Positions 1 through 5,873 of a DNA stretch of 7,562 bases are shown one piece after another (the first letter of the stretch is position 1; every line of letters begins with the position of its first letter). A program made the position numbers and the translations under genes. The stretch covers positions 1 through 7,562 of the forward strand of contig CAHJXG010000221.1 of assembly GCA_903644035.1 (NCBI GenBank). The letters run 5' to 3'. Source of the DNA: Rhodospirillales bacterium. GTDB lineage: Bacteria > Pseudomonadota > Alphaproteobacteria > Acetobacterales > Acetobacteraceae. The notes below the pieces were generated by a model. The model had not been told where the DNA came from, did no database searches, and saw nothing but the letters and a program-made list of their open reading frames with translations.

Positions 1-1
1 C

Positions 2-88
2 GCCGACCCGGTGCCGGCCAGCCTGGTGACGGCGGCGCGCGCCGACGGCGCGGCGTCCACGGCGGACCGCACCCTGCAAGCCCACTGA
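2..88 (+). CDS. C-terminal fragment of an unidentified upstream gene
   Basis: An open frame enters from the left edge and runs for 28 codons, ending ...LQAH before a TGA at 86-88. The codons are GC-rich at third positions, as in the genuine genes here, and the stop lies 12 bases before the next start, as in an operon. The visible residues are rich in Ala, Asp and Thr and match no family I recognise. The fragment could be a chance open frame, but its phase, its closeness to the next gene and the Shine-Dalgarno that follows its stop make a real upstream gene more likely than not. It would be co-transcribed with the RidA-family gene. Confidence 0.5.
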   Translation, partial: ADPVPASLVTAARADGAASTADRTLQAH

Positions 89-100
89 ACGGAGATCATC

Positions 101-604
101 GTGTCCCGCCATCCCGCCGCGGCCCTCGCGGCCCTTCTGCTGCTCACCTCGTCCGCCGTCACTGGCGCGCGGGCGGAGGACGTCATCCGCCACCCGCTGC
201 CGTCCGACTTCCCGATCCTGTCCGCCGTCGAGATCCCGCCCGGCAAGACCATGGTCCTGCTCAGCGGGGCCGGCGCCCCGGTCAGCGACGCCTCCGCGCC
301 GGCCCGCAGCCTGGCGGCCTACGGCGACACCCGGGTGCAGACGGTCGGCACGCTGACCAGCATCGCCGCCACGCTCAAGGGCCTGGGATTGACGCCGGGC
401 GACGTGGTCCGGATGACGGTGTTCCTGGTGGGCGACCCGGCCAAGCAGGGCCGGCTGGACTTCGACGGCTTCATGCAGGGCTACCGGCAGTTCTACGGCG
501 GGCCGGACCAGCCCAGGCTTCCCACCCGGTCGGTGGTGCAGGTCGCGGCCCTGGCGAACCCGGGCTGGCTGGTGGAGATCGAGGTCACCGCGGTGCGGCC
601 CTGA
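101..604 (+). CDS. RidA/YjgF/UK114-family protein with an N-terminal signal peptide
   Basis: A 167-residue protein. Residues 1-25 form a Sec-type signal peptide: basic MSRH start, hydrophobic AAALAALLLLTSSAV core, and an ARA cleavage site before Glu26. The rest, about 35-166, has the Rid fold signature: the LS(G) strand near 54, a helical segment with V..L..I.A.L...G at 82-97, DVV..TVFL at 101-109, and the C-terminal PTRSVVQVAALA.PG..VEIE. Arg143 aligns with the imine/enamine-hydrolysing Arg105 of RidA, and Glu159 with its conserved Glu. Cytosolic RidA deaminates reactive 2-aminoacrylate. The exported form suggests a periplasmic role that is not established. The GTG start is chosen for the GGAG at 91-94 and because it gives a complete signal peptide. 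The gene is convergent with the permease and unrelated to the - strand set by sequence. The family call is secure; the substrate is unknown. Confidence 0.88.
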   Translation: MSRHPAAALAALLLLTSSAVTGARAEDVIRHPLPSDFPILSAVEIPPGKTMVLLSGAGAPVSDASAPARSLAAYGDTRVQTVGTLTSIAATLKGLGLTPGDVVRMTVFLVGDPAKQGRLDFDGFMQGYRQFYGGPDQPRLPTRSVVQVAALANPGWLVEIEVTAVRP

Positions 605-654
605 GCAGGGGCCGCCCCGGTCCGCCGGGCCAGGCTCAGGTCGGCCGGGCGGCC
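600..654. terminator. Candidate bidirectional terminator between convergent genes
   Basis: Nested inverted repeats fill the 31-base gap between the two convergent genes. CCTGAGC (600-606) pairs perfectly with GCTCAGG (634-640); inside lies CCCGG/CCGGG (616-620 with 625-629, 4-base loop). An alternative pairing joins GGCCGCCC (610-617) to GGGCGGCC (647-654). The TGA of the RidA-family gene (602-604) and the TGA of the permease (636-638, - strand) each lie within an arm of the outer repeat. No U-tract follows on either strand, so intrinsic termination is plausible but not proven. Confidence 0.4.
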
Positions 655-1703
655 GTCGTCTCAATCCGGTCGTAGCCACGGGCATAGTAGAAGGCGACCG
701 AGGCGGCCCAGCTTGCGGCGAACACCCCGATGATGACGAAGCCCAGCGTGTTGAAGTTCTCGTTCAGGCCCTCGATGCCCTCCCAGAACCAGCCCTCCAG
801 ATGCAGCTTGCCGCTGATGAGGCCCAGCGCCTCGATGCCGCCGATGGCGAAGGCGACCACCACAGACACCAGCGTGATCGTGAAGTTGTAGTACAGCTTG
901 CGGATCGGCTTCACGAACGCCCAGTCGTAGGCGTGGAGCATCAGCACGCCGTCCGTCGTGTCGATCAGCGCCATGCCGGCGGCGAACAGCGCGGGGAACA
1001 CCATGATGGCCGACAGCGACACGCCCCGCGCCGCCTCGGTCGCGGCGATGCCGAGCAGGCTGATCTCCGTCGCCGTGTCGAAGCCCAGGCCGAACAGGAA
1101 GCCGAGCGGCAGCATGTGCCAGCTCCGCGTCACCAGGCGGAACATCGGCCGGAACAGGCGCGCCAGCAGCCCGCGCGAGTTCAGCAGGGTGTTGAAGTCC
1201 TCCTCGACGTAGGCCCCGCCGCGGCGGACGCTGCGGAACGAGCGGTAGACCGAGCGCAGCACGACCAGGTTGATGCCGGCGATCACGAACAGGAACAGCG
1301 CGGATATGCTGGTCGAGATGATGCCGCCCACGCTCCTGAACTCCTGGAAGCCGCCCTGCATCGCCGCCGACGCGAGCGCGATGACCCCGGCGCCCAGCGC
1401 GACCACGGCCGAGTGCCCGGCCGCGAACCAGAAGCCCACCGTCACCGGGCGCTGGCCGTCCTGCATCAGCTTGCGGGTCACGTTGTCGATGGCCGCGATG
1501 TGGTCGGGATCGACCGCGTGGCGCAGGCCGAAGCCGTAGGCGATCAGCGCGGTGCCGAGCAGGATCGGCTGCTCGCGGAACAGCGCGAAGGCCCAGATCC
1601 AGGCGGCTGCGTTCGCGATGACCAGGACGGCGTAGAGGGCGATGGTGCGCCCGCGCACGCCGGACGGGTCGGCGCGGAGCAGGCTCGGGAACACGCGGGT
1701 CAT
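636..1703 (-). CDS. Nickel/cobalt permease of the NiCoT (HoxN/NixA) family
   Basis: A 355-residue inner-membrane protein that should import Ni2+ and/or Co2+. The family signature is clear: RHAVDPDHIAAIDNVTRK at 61-78 carries the HX4DH metal motif in the second membrane segment, GHSAVV is at 96-101, and LGFDTATE (206-213) marks the fifth segment. Hydrophobic stretches near 20-42, 48-66, 92-114, 127-150, 198-220, 230-252, 273-292 and 319-340 fit the usual eight segments, and the length is normal. The ATG is preceded by AGAAAGG at a suitable distance. It is last in the - strand run, 69 bases behind the ferredoxin gene. Next to a COG0523 GTPase it implies a metal acquisition unit. The sequence alone cannot separate nickel from cobalt preference. 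No hydrogenase, urease, nitrile hydratase or cobalamin gene is present in the window to reveal the target. Confidence 0.95.
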   Translation of the reverse strand: MTRVFPSLLRADPSGVRGRTIALYAVLVIANAAAWIWAFALFREQPILLGTALIAYGFGLRHAVDPDHIAAIDNVTRKLMQDGQRPVTVGFWFAAGHSAVVALGAGVIALASAAMQGGFQEFRSVGGIISTSISALFLFVIAGINLVVLRSVYRSFRSVRRGGAYVEEDFNTLLNSRGLLARLFRPMFRLVTRSWHMLPLGFLFGLGFDTATEISLLGIAATEAARGVSLSAIMVFPALFAAGMALIDTTDGVLMLHAYDWAFVKPIRKLYYNFTITLVSVVVAFAIGGIEALGLISGKLHLEGWFWEGIEGLNENFNTLGFVIIGVFAASWAASVAFYYARGYDRIETTAARPT

Positions 1704-1772
1704 GCTGGCCTTTCTGATGAGGGAAGGAAGCAGCGCCTCGTCACGGCGCCGCCGGGCGCGGGACCGCGACGA

Positions 1773-2156
1773 TCATCCATGCAGCGTGCCGGGGTCGATG
1801 TTGAGCAGCAGCCGTTCCACCCGCTTGCCGCCGATAACGTGGCGGCGCAGGATCTCCTCCACGTCCGCCTCGGTCCCGTACTTGTACCAGACGCCGTCGG
1901 GGTAGATCACCATGGCCGGCCCGTGCTCGCACACGTTCATGCAGCCGGCATGGTTGATGCGGATGCGGCGCGCGCCCAGCACCATGCCAAGGCGGCACAT
2001 GTAGTCGCACAGCGCCTTGCTGCCCTTGCTGGCGCAGCAGCCGCGCCAGTGGCTGTCCGGCCGCCGGTTCGTGCAGCAGAACACATGCACCCGATAGACC
2101 GGCTCCGGATCGGCGCCGGTTGCCTGCGTGACGGGTGCCTGCGCGACGGGGGCCAC
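1773..2156 (-). CDS. Thioredoxin-fold (Shethna-type) [2Fe-2S] ferredoxin
   Basis: A 127-residue small electron carrier. After an Ala/Pro/Gln-rich leader (1-18) the ferredoxin domain runs from YRVHVF (21) to LLLNI (120). Compared with thioredoxin-like [2Fe-2S] ferredoxins of the Aquifex/Azotobacter type, the cluster ligands should be Cys28, Cys41, Cys72 and Cys76, the last two in HAGCMNVCEHGP. The typical YPDGVWY motif is at 86-92. It is unusually Cys-rich: Cys27, Cys40, Cys50 and Cys54 are extra, giving CC pairs at 27-28 and 40-41. The start is a GTG with no visible Shine-Dalgarno, only 13 bases after the peroxiredoxin stop, so translational coupling is likely; no better in-frame start is seen. 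The partner enzyme is not identifiable here. Family certain, exact start moderately sure. Confidence 0.93.
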   Translation of the reverse strand: MAPVAQAPVTQATGADPEPVYRVHVFCCTNRRPDSHWRGCCASKGSKALCDYMCRLGMVLGARRIRINHAGCMNVCEHGPAMVIYPDGVWYKYGTEADVEEILRRHVIGGKRVERLLLNIDPGTLHG

Positions 2157-2169
2157 CGGCGGCGGCGCG

Positions 2170-2661
2170 CTAGGCCGGGACGGCGGCGAGGAGGTTGGCG
2201 GACCCGCTCACGTGCGCGTCGAAGATGCTGTCCTCGACGTTGACGGTGGCGACGACGCCGTCCTCCACCACCATCGACCACCGCTTGGACCGCTCGCCCA
2301 GCCCGAGGCCGGACAGGTCGAGCGACAGGCCGAGGCTCTTGGTGAACGCTGCCTCCGGGTCGCACAGCATCATCACCTTGTCGCCGACCCCGTGCTCCTT
2401 GCCCCAGGCGGACATCACGAACGGGTCGTTCACCGAGATGCAGGCGATCGCCGCCACCCCGCCGGACTTCAGCCTGTCCGCGTCCGCCACGAAGCCCGGC
2501 AGATGCTGCGTCGAGCACACCGGCGTGTAGGCGCCGGGCAAGCCGAACAGGATGACCTTCTTGCCCTTCAGCAGCGGCAGGAGGTCCAGGTCCTCAATGC
2601 CGGCCGGGGTCATCTGCTTCAACGTGGCAGGCGGCACCGCGGCGCCAGCTTCAATGGCCAT
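2170..2661 (-). CDS. Type II (Prx5-like) peroxiredoxin
   Basis: A 163-residue cytosolic thiol peroxidase that should reduce H2O2 and organic hydroperoxides. The Redoxin/AhpC-TSA domain spans the whole protein. The active-site loop LPGAYTPVCS (41-50) provides Pro42, Thr46 and the peroxidatic Cys49; Arg127 in RSKRWSMVV is the conserved active-site arginine. Cys74 in CISVNDPF lies 25 residues after Cys49, the same spacing as the two cysteines of plant type II enzymes, which use glutaredoxin or glutathione. There is no C-terminal resolving cysteine like that of human PRDX5. Cys100 (MLCDP) is a further cysteine. The start has a good AGGAGAG just upstream. It is 28 bases behind the metallochaperone gene and 13 ahead of the ferredoxin gene. 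Protection of metal or Fe-S sites from peroxide is a reasonable but inferred role. Confidence 0.94.
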   Translation of the reverse strand: MAIEAGAAVPPATLKQMTPAGIEDLDLLPLLKGKKVILFGLPGAYTPVCSTQHLPGFVADADRLKSGGVAAIACISVNDPFVMSAWGKEHGVGDKVMMLCDPEAAFTKSLGLSLDLSGLGLGERSKRWSMVVEDGVVATVNVEDSIFDAHVSGSANLLAAVPA

Positions 2662-2689
2662 TCAAGTCTCTCCTGTGATGGGGTTGCTG

Positions 2690-3664
2690 CTACCGGAACA
2701 CGCAGCTTGCAAGGCCCGCCGCGAACTCCTCCCTATCCAGATTTTTTCCGATGACGACGAACTGCGTCATTTTCTCCTCGCCCGGCTCCCACAGCCTGTC
2801 GCGGCGCAGGGTCGTCAGCATCCGCACGCTCTGGAACACCAGGCGCTCCTGGAAGCCGTTCGCATGGAAGATGCCCTTGGTGCGATACAGGTCGTCGCCC
2901 CGACGCTCCGCCATGCCGCCCATCCAGCTCATCAGCCGGTTCACGTCCACCGGGCTGCGCTCCGTCAGCACGAAGGAGCCGATGGCCGGGTCATGCTCGT
3001 GCTCGTGGTCGCCCAGGAACTCCGGGTCCACCTCCAGTTTCTGCACGAGGTCGAAGGCGCCGACGCCGAGGATGCTCGACAGCGCGATCTCGGAGTTCGC
3101 GGTGTGGTAGATGCGCGCCATGGCGTTGAGCTGCCGGACCCGGCGCTCGACGGCGGCCATCTGCTCGGCGGAGACCAGGTCCATCTTGTTGATGAGCACG
3201 ATGTCGCTGAATGCGACCTGCTCCATCGCCTCGTTGCTCTGCGCGAGGTTCCTTTCCAGGTTGACGGCATCGACCACGGTGACGAACGCGTCGAGGCGGA
3301 TGCCGGCCTTGACCTCATCGGCGGCGAAGAAGGTGGAGGCGACCGGCGCCGGGTCGGCGAGGCCCGTGGTCTCGATCAGGATGCCGTCGAGCGTGCCGGC
3401 GCGTTCCTGCAGGCGGCCCAAGGTTTCCACGAGGTCGCCGCGCACGGTGCAGCACAGGCAGCCGTTGTTGAACTCGACGAGCTGCGCGTCCTCGTCGTGG
3501 ATGACGAGCTGGCCGTCGATGCTGATCTCGCCGAACTCGTTGACGATCACCGCGAGCTTGCGCCCGTGCTGCTCGCGCAGGATGCGGTTGATGAGCGTCG
3601 TCTTGCCCGAGCCGAGGAAGCCGGTAACGACGGTCGCGGGGATGCGGGTGTCGGCGCTGGACAT
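2690..3664 (-). CDS. COG0523/CobW-family GTPase metallochaperone
   Basis: A 324-residue G3E-class P-loop GTPase. It shows Walker A GFLGSGKTT (15-23), the metal-binding GCLCC (68-72; Cys69, Cys71, Cys72), ETTGLADP (98-105) as the switch/Walker B region, and the guanine-specifying NKMD (159-162). A histidine-rich linker DHEHEHD (219-225) leads into the C-terminal CobW_C domain (about 228-320), which contains KGIFHANG. Family members bind Zn, Co, Ni or Fe at the CXCC site and insert metals into client enzymes in a GTP-dependent way. The short His linker could bind extra metal. The ATG has AGAAGG upstream. A Ni/Co permease three genes downstream makes Co2+ or Ni2+ the favoured cargo, but no client is visible. 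It is not necessarily the cobalamin-pathway CobW, so no symbol is given. Confidence 0.94.
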   Translation of the reverse strand: MSSADTRIPATVVTGFLGSGKTTLINRILREQHGRKLAVIVNEFGEISIDGQLVIHDEDAQLVEFNNGCLCCTVRGDLVETLGRLQERAGTLDGILIETTGLADPAPVASTFFAADEVKAGIRLDAFVTVVDAVNLERNLAQSNEAMEQVAFSDIVLINKMDLVSAEQMAAVERRVRQLNAMARIYHTANSEIALSSILGVGAFDLVQKLEVDPEFLGDHEHEHDPAIGSFVLTERSPVDVNRLMSWMGGMAERRGDDLYRTKGIFHANGFQERLVFQSVRMLTTLRRDRLWEPGEEKMTQFVVIGKNLDREEFAAGLASCVFR

Positions 3665-3690
3665 GGGAAAGCCTTCTGAAAACGGAAAGC

Positions 3691-3718
3691 CGGGCGGGGG
3701 CCGCGAGACCCCCGCCCG
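3691..3718 (-). terminator. Strong GC hairpin behind the tubulin-like gene (terminator or attenuator)
   Basis: CGGGCGGGGG (3691-3700) pairs perfectly with CCCCCGCCCG (3709-3718) across an 8-base loop. It begins 8 bases past the tubulin-like TAA. Read on the - strand, the stem is followed by GCTTTCCGTTTT, an interrupted U-rich stretch, which suits an intrinsic terminator. The + strand lacks such a tail. It lies in the 61-base gap before the GTPase gene, so it may end the tubulin module's transcript or let only part of it read through. Confidence 0.65.
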
Positions 3719-3725
3719 TTCGTCC

Positions 3726-5435
3726 TTACGATGCCATCTCGGGTGCCGCCATCGACGTGCGGACCCGCTTCGGCGCCAGGCCGCCCGGCGTCGCGACGAC
3801 GGTGGTCGCCATCTTCGCGATCCCCTCCTCGACGATCACCTTTCGGTTCGGCGGCGGCAGCACGGTGCCGCGCAGCTCGTCGTAGGAGACGACGACCCAG
3901 CAGGCGCAGCCCCAGAAGCACTCGCCGGCCATGCCCTCGAAGCGGATCGCCGGTTCCGACAGCATCGGGCCGAGGTCAATGAGCCAGGCGTGCTCGATCA
4001 GCCGCTCCTCCCAGGCCAGCTTGTCGTAGTTGGCCTGCGCCTCCCAGAAGGCGACCAGGTCGGTCTTGGCCATGCCGGGCAGGATGACGTTGGCGTAGGC
4101 GGTGAGGGTGTCGAAGAACTCGTGCGTCGAGATCTGCAGCGAGGATTCATCGTCGAGCAGGTAGTTCTTCTTGATCATCTCCTCGAACGACTTCGACATG
4201 TTCGTGTGCCCCATGTTGCGGGACCCGTAGACCGTGACCTCGGCGTAGTCGGTCTTGAAGCCGTCCTTCAGGCCGCTGTACTTCGGCGTGAAGTCGATCC
4301 ACTGCGAGATCACGTCATCCCACTTCGACGGCGCCTCGCCCGGCAGAACCTGCACGCCCGGGTGCGTCAGCTTCGCCACGTCGAACAGGGTCCAGGCCCG
4401 CGCCTTGGAGCTGACCGTCTCGTGCGGCGCGCCGGTGAGACCCGACGGGCGCAGGGCGCGGAACAGGTCCCGCCCGTTATCGACCACGGCGAAGCGCATG
4501 AAGCTGTCGGCGACGAAGCGGTTGGTCACCATCTCCTTGGCGTGCTGGCGGATATGCGCCTCGCCCGTGGTGGTGTAGGCGGTGAGGCGCTGCCAGCTAT
4601 GCTCGGGGTTGACGACGAAGAAGCCGCCGGTGAAGGGGCTGCGATACAGGTCGCCCCAGACGGCGGTGACGCCCGCGTTCTTGGCGTCGTCCAGCATGCA
4701 GTCGAGCTCGTTCAGCGTGGTGTAGAGGCTGGCGCTGTTCTGGTACATCTCGGGGTCGCCGGAGTTCGGCAACTGACCGACGCCGATGACCGGGATGCGG
4801 CGGCCGAACTTCACGTTCGACAGGTGCCGGGCCATGTCCATGACCATGCCGCTGCCCGTGCCGCCGGCGAGGCTGAAGCAGACCGTGACCAAGGAGGGCA
4901 GGGCGGCCTTTTCGACATGGGCGACAAAGGCGCGCAACGCCACATCCATGGGCCGCTCGCCGGCGTAGTAGGCGTTCGCATAGATCGCCTTGGAGACGGC
5001 GCGCGGGAAGTGCCCGCCTGCCTCCGGCATGACATACTTCTTCGGGACGTAGGACTCGAAGTTCGGGTTCCAGTAATAGCGGGGATACTCGATCTTCAGG
5101 AACTCGCGCGTGCGGTTCATGCCCTCGAAGAAGTCCTCCTTGGACGGCACCGGCAGCGGCATGGCCTGGAACTGGAAGCGGTCGGACGGGATGCCGCGCG
5201 ACTCCAGGCGCTTGACGAAGGCGGCGGCGTAGTCTTGCGCCAGCCCCATGTCCTGGTCGCCGATATCCACCACGAGGGCGGCGAAGGTGGCGCGGGGATC
5301 GGCTAGATGGTCCTCGATCTCCCCGGTGCGCAGCAGTGCCTCGACGTAGGCGGCGCCGGTGCGGCCGATGCCCACGACGTGCATGCAATGCGGCGCCTGC
5401 GTCCCGGTCGAACTGTGGTAAAGCGATGCGCTCAT
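3726..5435 (-). CDS. Tubulin/FtsZ-superfamily protein (Tubulin_2-like) with intact GTP loop
   Basis: A 569-residue protein of the bacterial tubulin-like group. HVVGIGRTG (19-27) is an N-terminal glycine loop on a Rossmann-type strand, and VVDIGD (55-60) follows. The tubulin T4 signature SLAGGTGSG (188-196) is complete and should hold the nucleotide phosphates. TLNELD (240-245) begins a helix that by analogy could carry the guanine-contacting Asn. The remaining, mostly C-terminal half has LPGMAKTDL (452-460), SEPAIRFEGMAGE (493-505), a cysteine group (Cys505, Cys510, Cys512) and a basic tail (about 524-569). It is much longer than FtsZ. The start used here has AGAAGGA 7 bases upstream; an in-frame ATG at 5468 lacks one. 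Function is unknown: GTP-dependent filament formation is the family expectation, not shown. It is paralogous to the gene at 5874-7364. Confidence 0.85.
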   Translation of the reverse strand: MSASLYHSSTGTQAPHCMHVVGIGRTGAAYVEALLRTGEIEDHLADPRATFAALVVDIGDQDMGLAQDYAAAFVKRLESRGIPSDRFQFQAMPLPVPSKEDFFEGMNRTREFLKIEYPRYYWNPNFESYVPKKYVMPEAGGHFPRAVSKAIYANAYYAGERPMDVALRAFVAHVEKAALPSLVTVCFSLAGGTGSGMVMDMARHLSNVKFGRRIPVIGVGQLPNSGDPEMYQNSASLYTTLNELDCMLDDAKNAGVTAVWGDLYRSPFTGGFFVVNPEHSWQRLTAYTTTGEAHIRQHAKEMVTNRFVADSFMRFAVVDNGRDLFRALRPSGLTGAPHETVSSKARAWTLFDVAKLTHPGVQVLPGEAPSKWDDVISQWIDFTPKYSGLKDGFKTDYAEVTVYGSRNMGHTNMSKSFEEMIKKNYLLDDESSLQISTHEFFDTLTAYANVILPGMAKTDLVAFWEAQANYDKLAWEERLIEHAWLIDLGPMLSEPAIRFEGMAGECFWGCACWVVVSYDELRGTVLPPPNRKVIVEEGIAKMATTVVATPGGLAPKRVRTSMAAPEMAS

Positions 5436-5442
5436 GGTGGCG

Positions 5443-5449
5443 TCCTTCT
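5443..5449 (-). promoter_or_regulatory. Shine-Dalgarno deciding the start of the intact tubulin-like gene
   Basis: The - strand reads AGAAGGA here, 7 bases before the ATG at 5435. The upstream in-frame ATG at 5468 has only CACGCCGCGAGAT before it and no purine-rich site, so the shorter 569-residue protein beginning MSASLYHSS is preferred. The same CAGAAGG wording precedes the GTPase gene and, as CAGAAAGG, the permease gene. Confidence 0.75.
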
Positions 5450-5461
5450 GATTTGGTATTA

Positions 5462-5485
5462 CTGCCATATCTCGCGGCGTGGCAG
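5462..5485. repeat. Small inverted repeat in the leader of the intact tubulin-like gene
   Basis: CTGCCA (5462-5467) is matched by TGGCAG (5480-5485), a 6-bp arm with a 12-base spacer. It lies in the 64-base gap between the AT-rich gene and the tubulin-like start. There is no U-tract after it on the - strand, so it is more likely a weak RNA hairpin or protein site than a terminator. It may also be chance. Confidence 0.25.
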
Positions 5486-5499
5486 GCTTGAAACTCAGA

Positions 5500-5826
5500 T
5501 CAGCAACGAACCGAGAATGTGCCTGTATTTTCTATGTAGCCAAGATCTCGCATGATATGTGCAACCGATGTTGCTCGATGATTAGAAACGTACAACATAT
5601 AATCTTCAACAAATAATCCAGGATCTGTTGAAATTAATCCCTCTTCGATAAGCTGAACTGCTTTTTCAAAGTGAATACGTTCAAGAGTCGATGTCCATAC
5701 TGGATTCTCAATGTGTATTACGGTGTCATCTGCCGATGAGACTTGAAGAAACTTGCCTCCGGTGATGGTTGGAACCTTGAATCCGCCTCCGTATTTCTGG
5801 ACAACTTTAGACCAATCGAGCGGCAT
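5500..5826 (-). CDS. Small AT-rich gene of unknown function between the two tubulin-like genes
   Basis: A 108-residue protein I cannot assign. The N-terminal half (about 1-48) looks beta-rich, with FKVPTITGGKFLQVSS and DDTVIHIENP. The second half (about 50-98) looks helical: LERIHFEKAVQLIEEG, then VEDYMLYVSNHRATSVAHIMRDLGYIE. It has no signal peptide or membrane segment and a single Cys, the last residue. The ATG has GGGAG (- strand, 5833-5837) six bases upstream, so it is probably expressed. Its base composition is striking: a hand count gives about 42% GC, against roughly 65-70% around it, with TTA, ATA and CGA codons otherwise rare here. The composition change coincides closely with the gene ends. 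This points to acquisition from a low-GC donor. The helical half could be a nucleic-acid or protein-binding domain, but that is only a guess. Confidence 0.75.
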   Translation of the reverse strand: MPLDWSKVVQKYGGGFKVPTITGGKFLQVSSADDTVIHIENPVWTSTLERIHFEKAVQLIEEGLISTDPGLFVEDYMLYVSNHRATSVAHIMRDLGYIENTGTFSVRC

Positions 5827-5873
5827 CGAGATCTCCCATCATCTGTTAAGGAGGGGCGGCGAGGCACGCGACG

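Noticed and set aside
1704..1772. Possible metal riboswitch (cobalamin or NiCo type) ahead of the permease, and a weak GCGCC/GGCGC stem at 1733-1749
   Set aside because: The 69-base gap is too short for a cobalamin riboswitch, no NiCo-type pattern is evident, and a 5-bp stem in such GC-rich DNA is expected by chance.
3666..3691. Direct repeat GGAAAGCC at 3666-3673 and 3684-3691
   Set aside because: Only two 8-base copies, one overlapping the terminator stem; there is no further copy or symmetry to suggest an operator.
3111..5306. A + strand open frame of about 730 codons opposite the tubulin-like gene, and a similar 480-codon one at 801-2243
   Set aside because: They lie antisense to genes with clear family motifs, encode low-complexity Arg/Ala/Asp/His-rich strings, and are the usual by-product of GC-rich third positions.
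5436..5468. Upstream ATG adding 11 residues to the intact tubulin-like protein
   Set aside because: It has no Shine-Dalgarno and lies within a small inverted repeat, while the internal ATG at 5435 has AGAAGGA at ideal distance.
5500..5826. AT-rich segment as an insertion sequence or mobile-element remnant
   Set aside because: No terminal inverted repeats, target duplication or transposase-like residues are seen, and the segment is filled by one intact gene with its own ribosome binding site.
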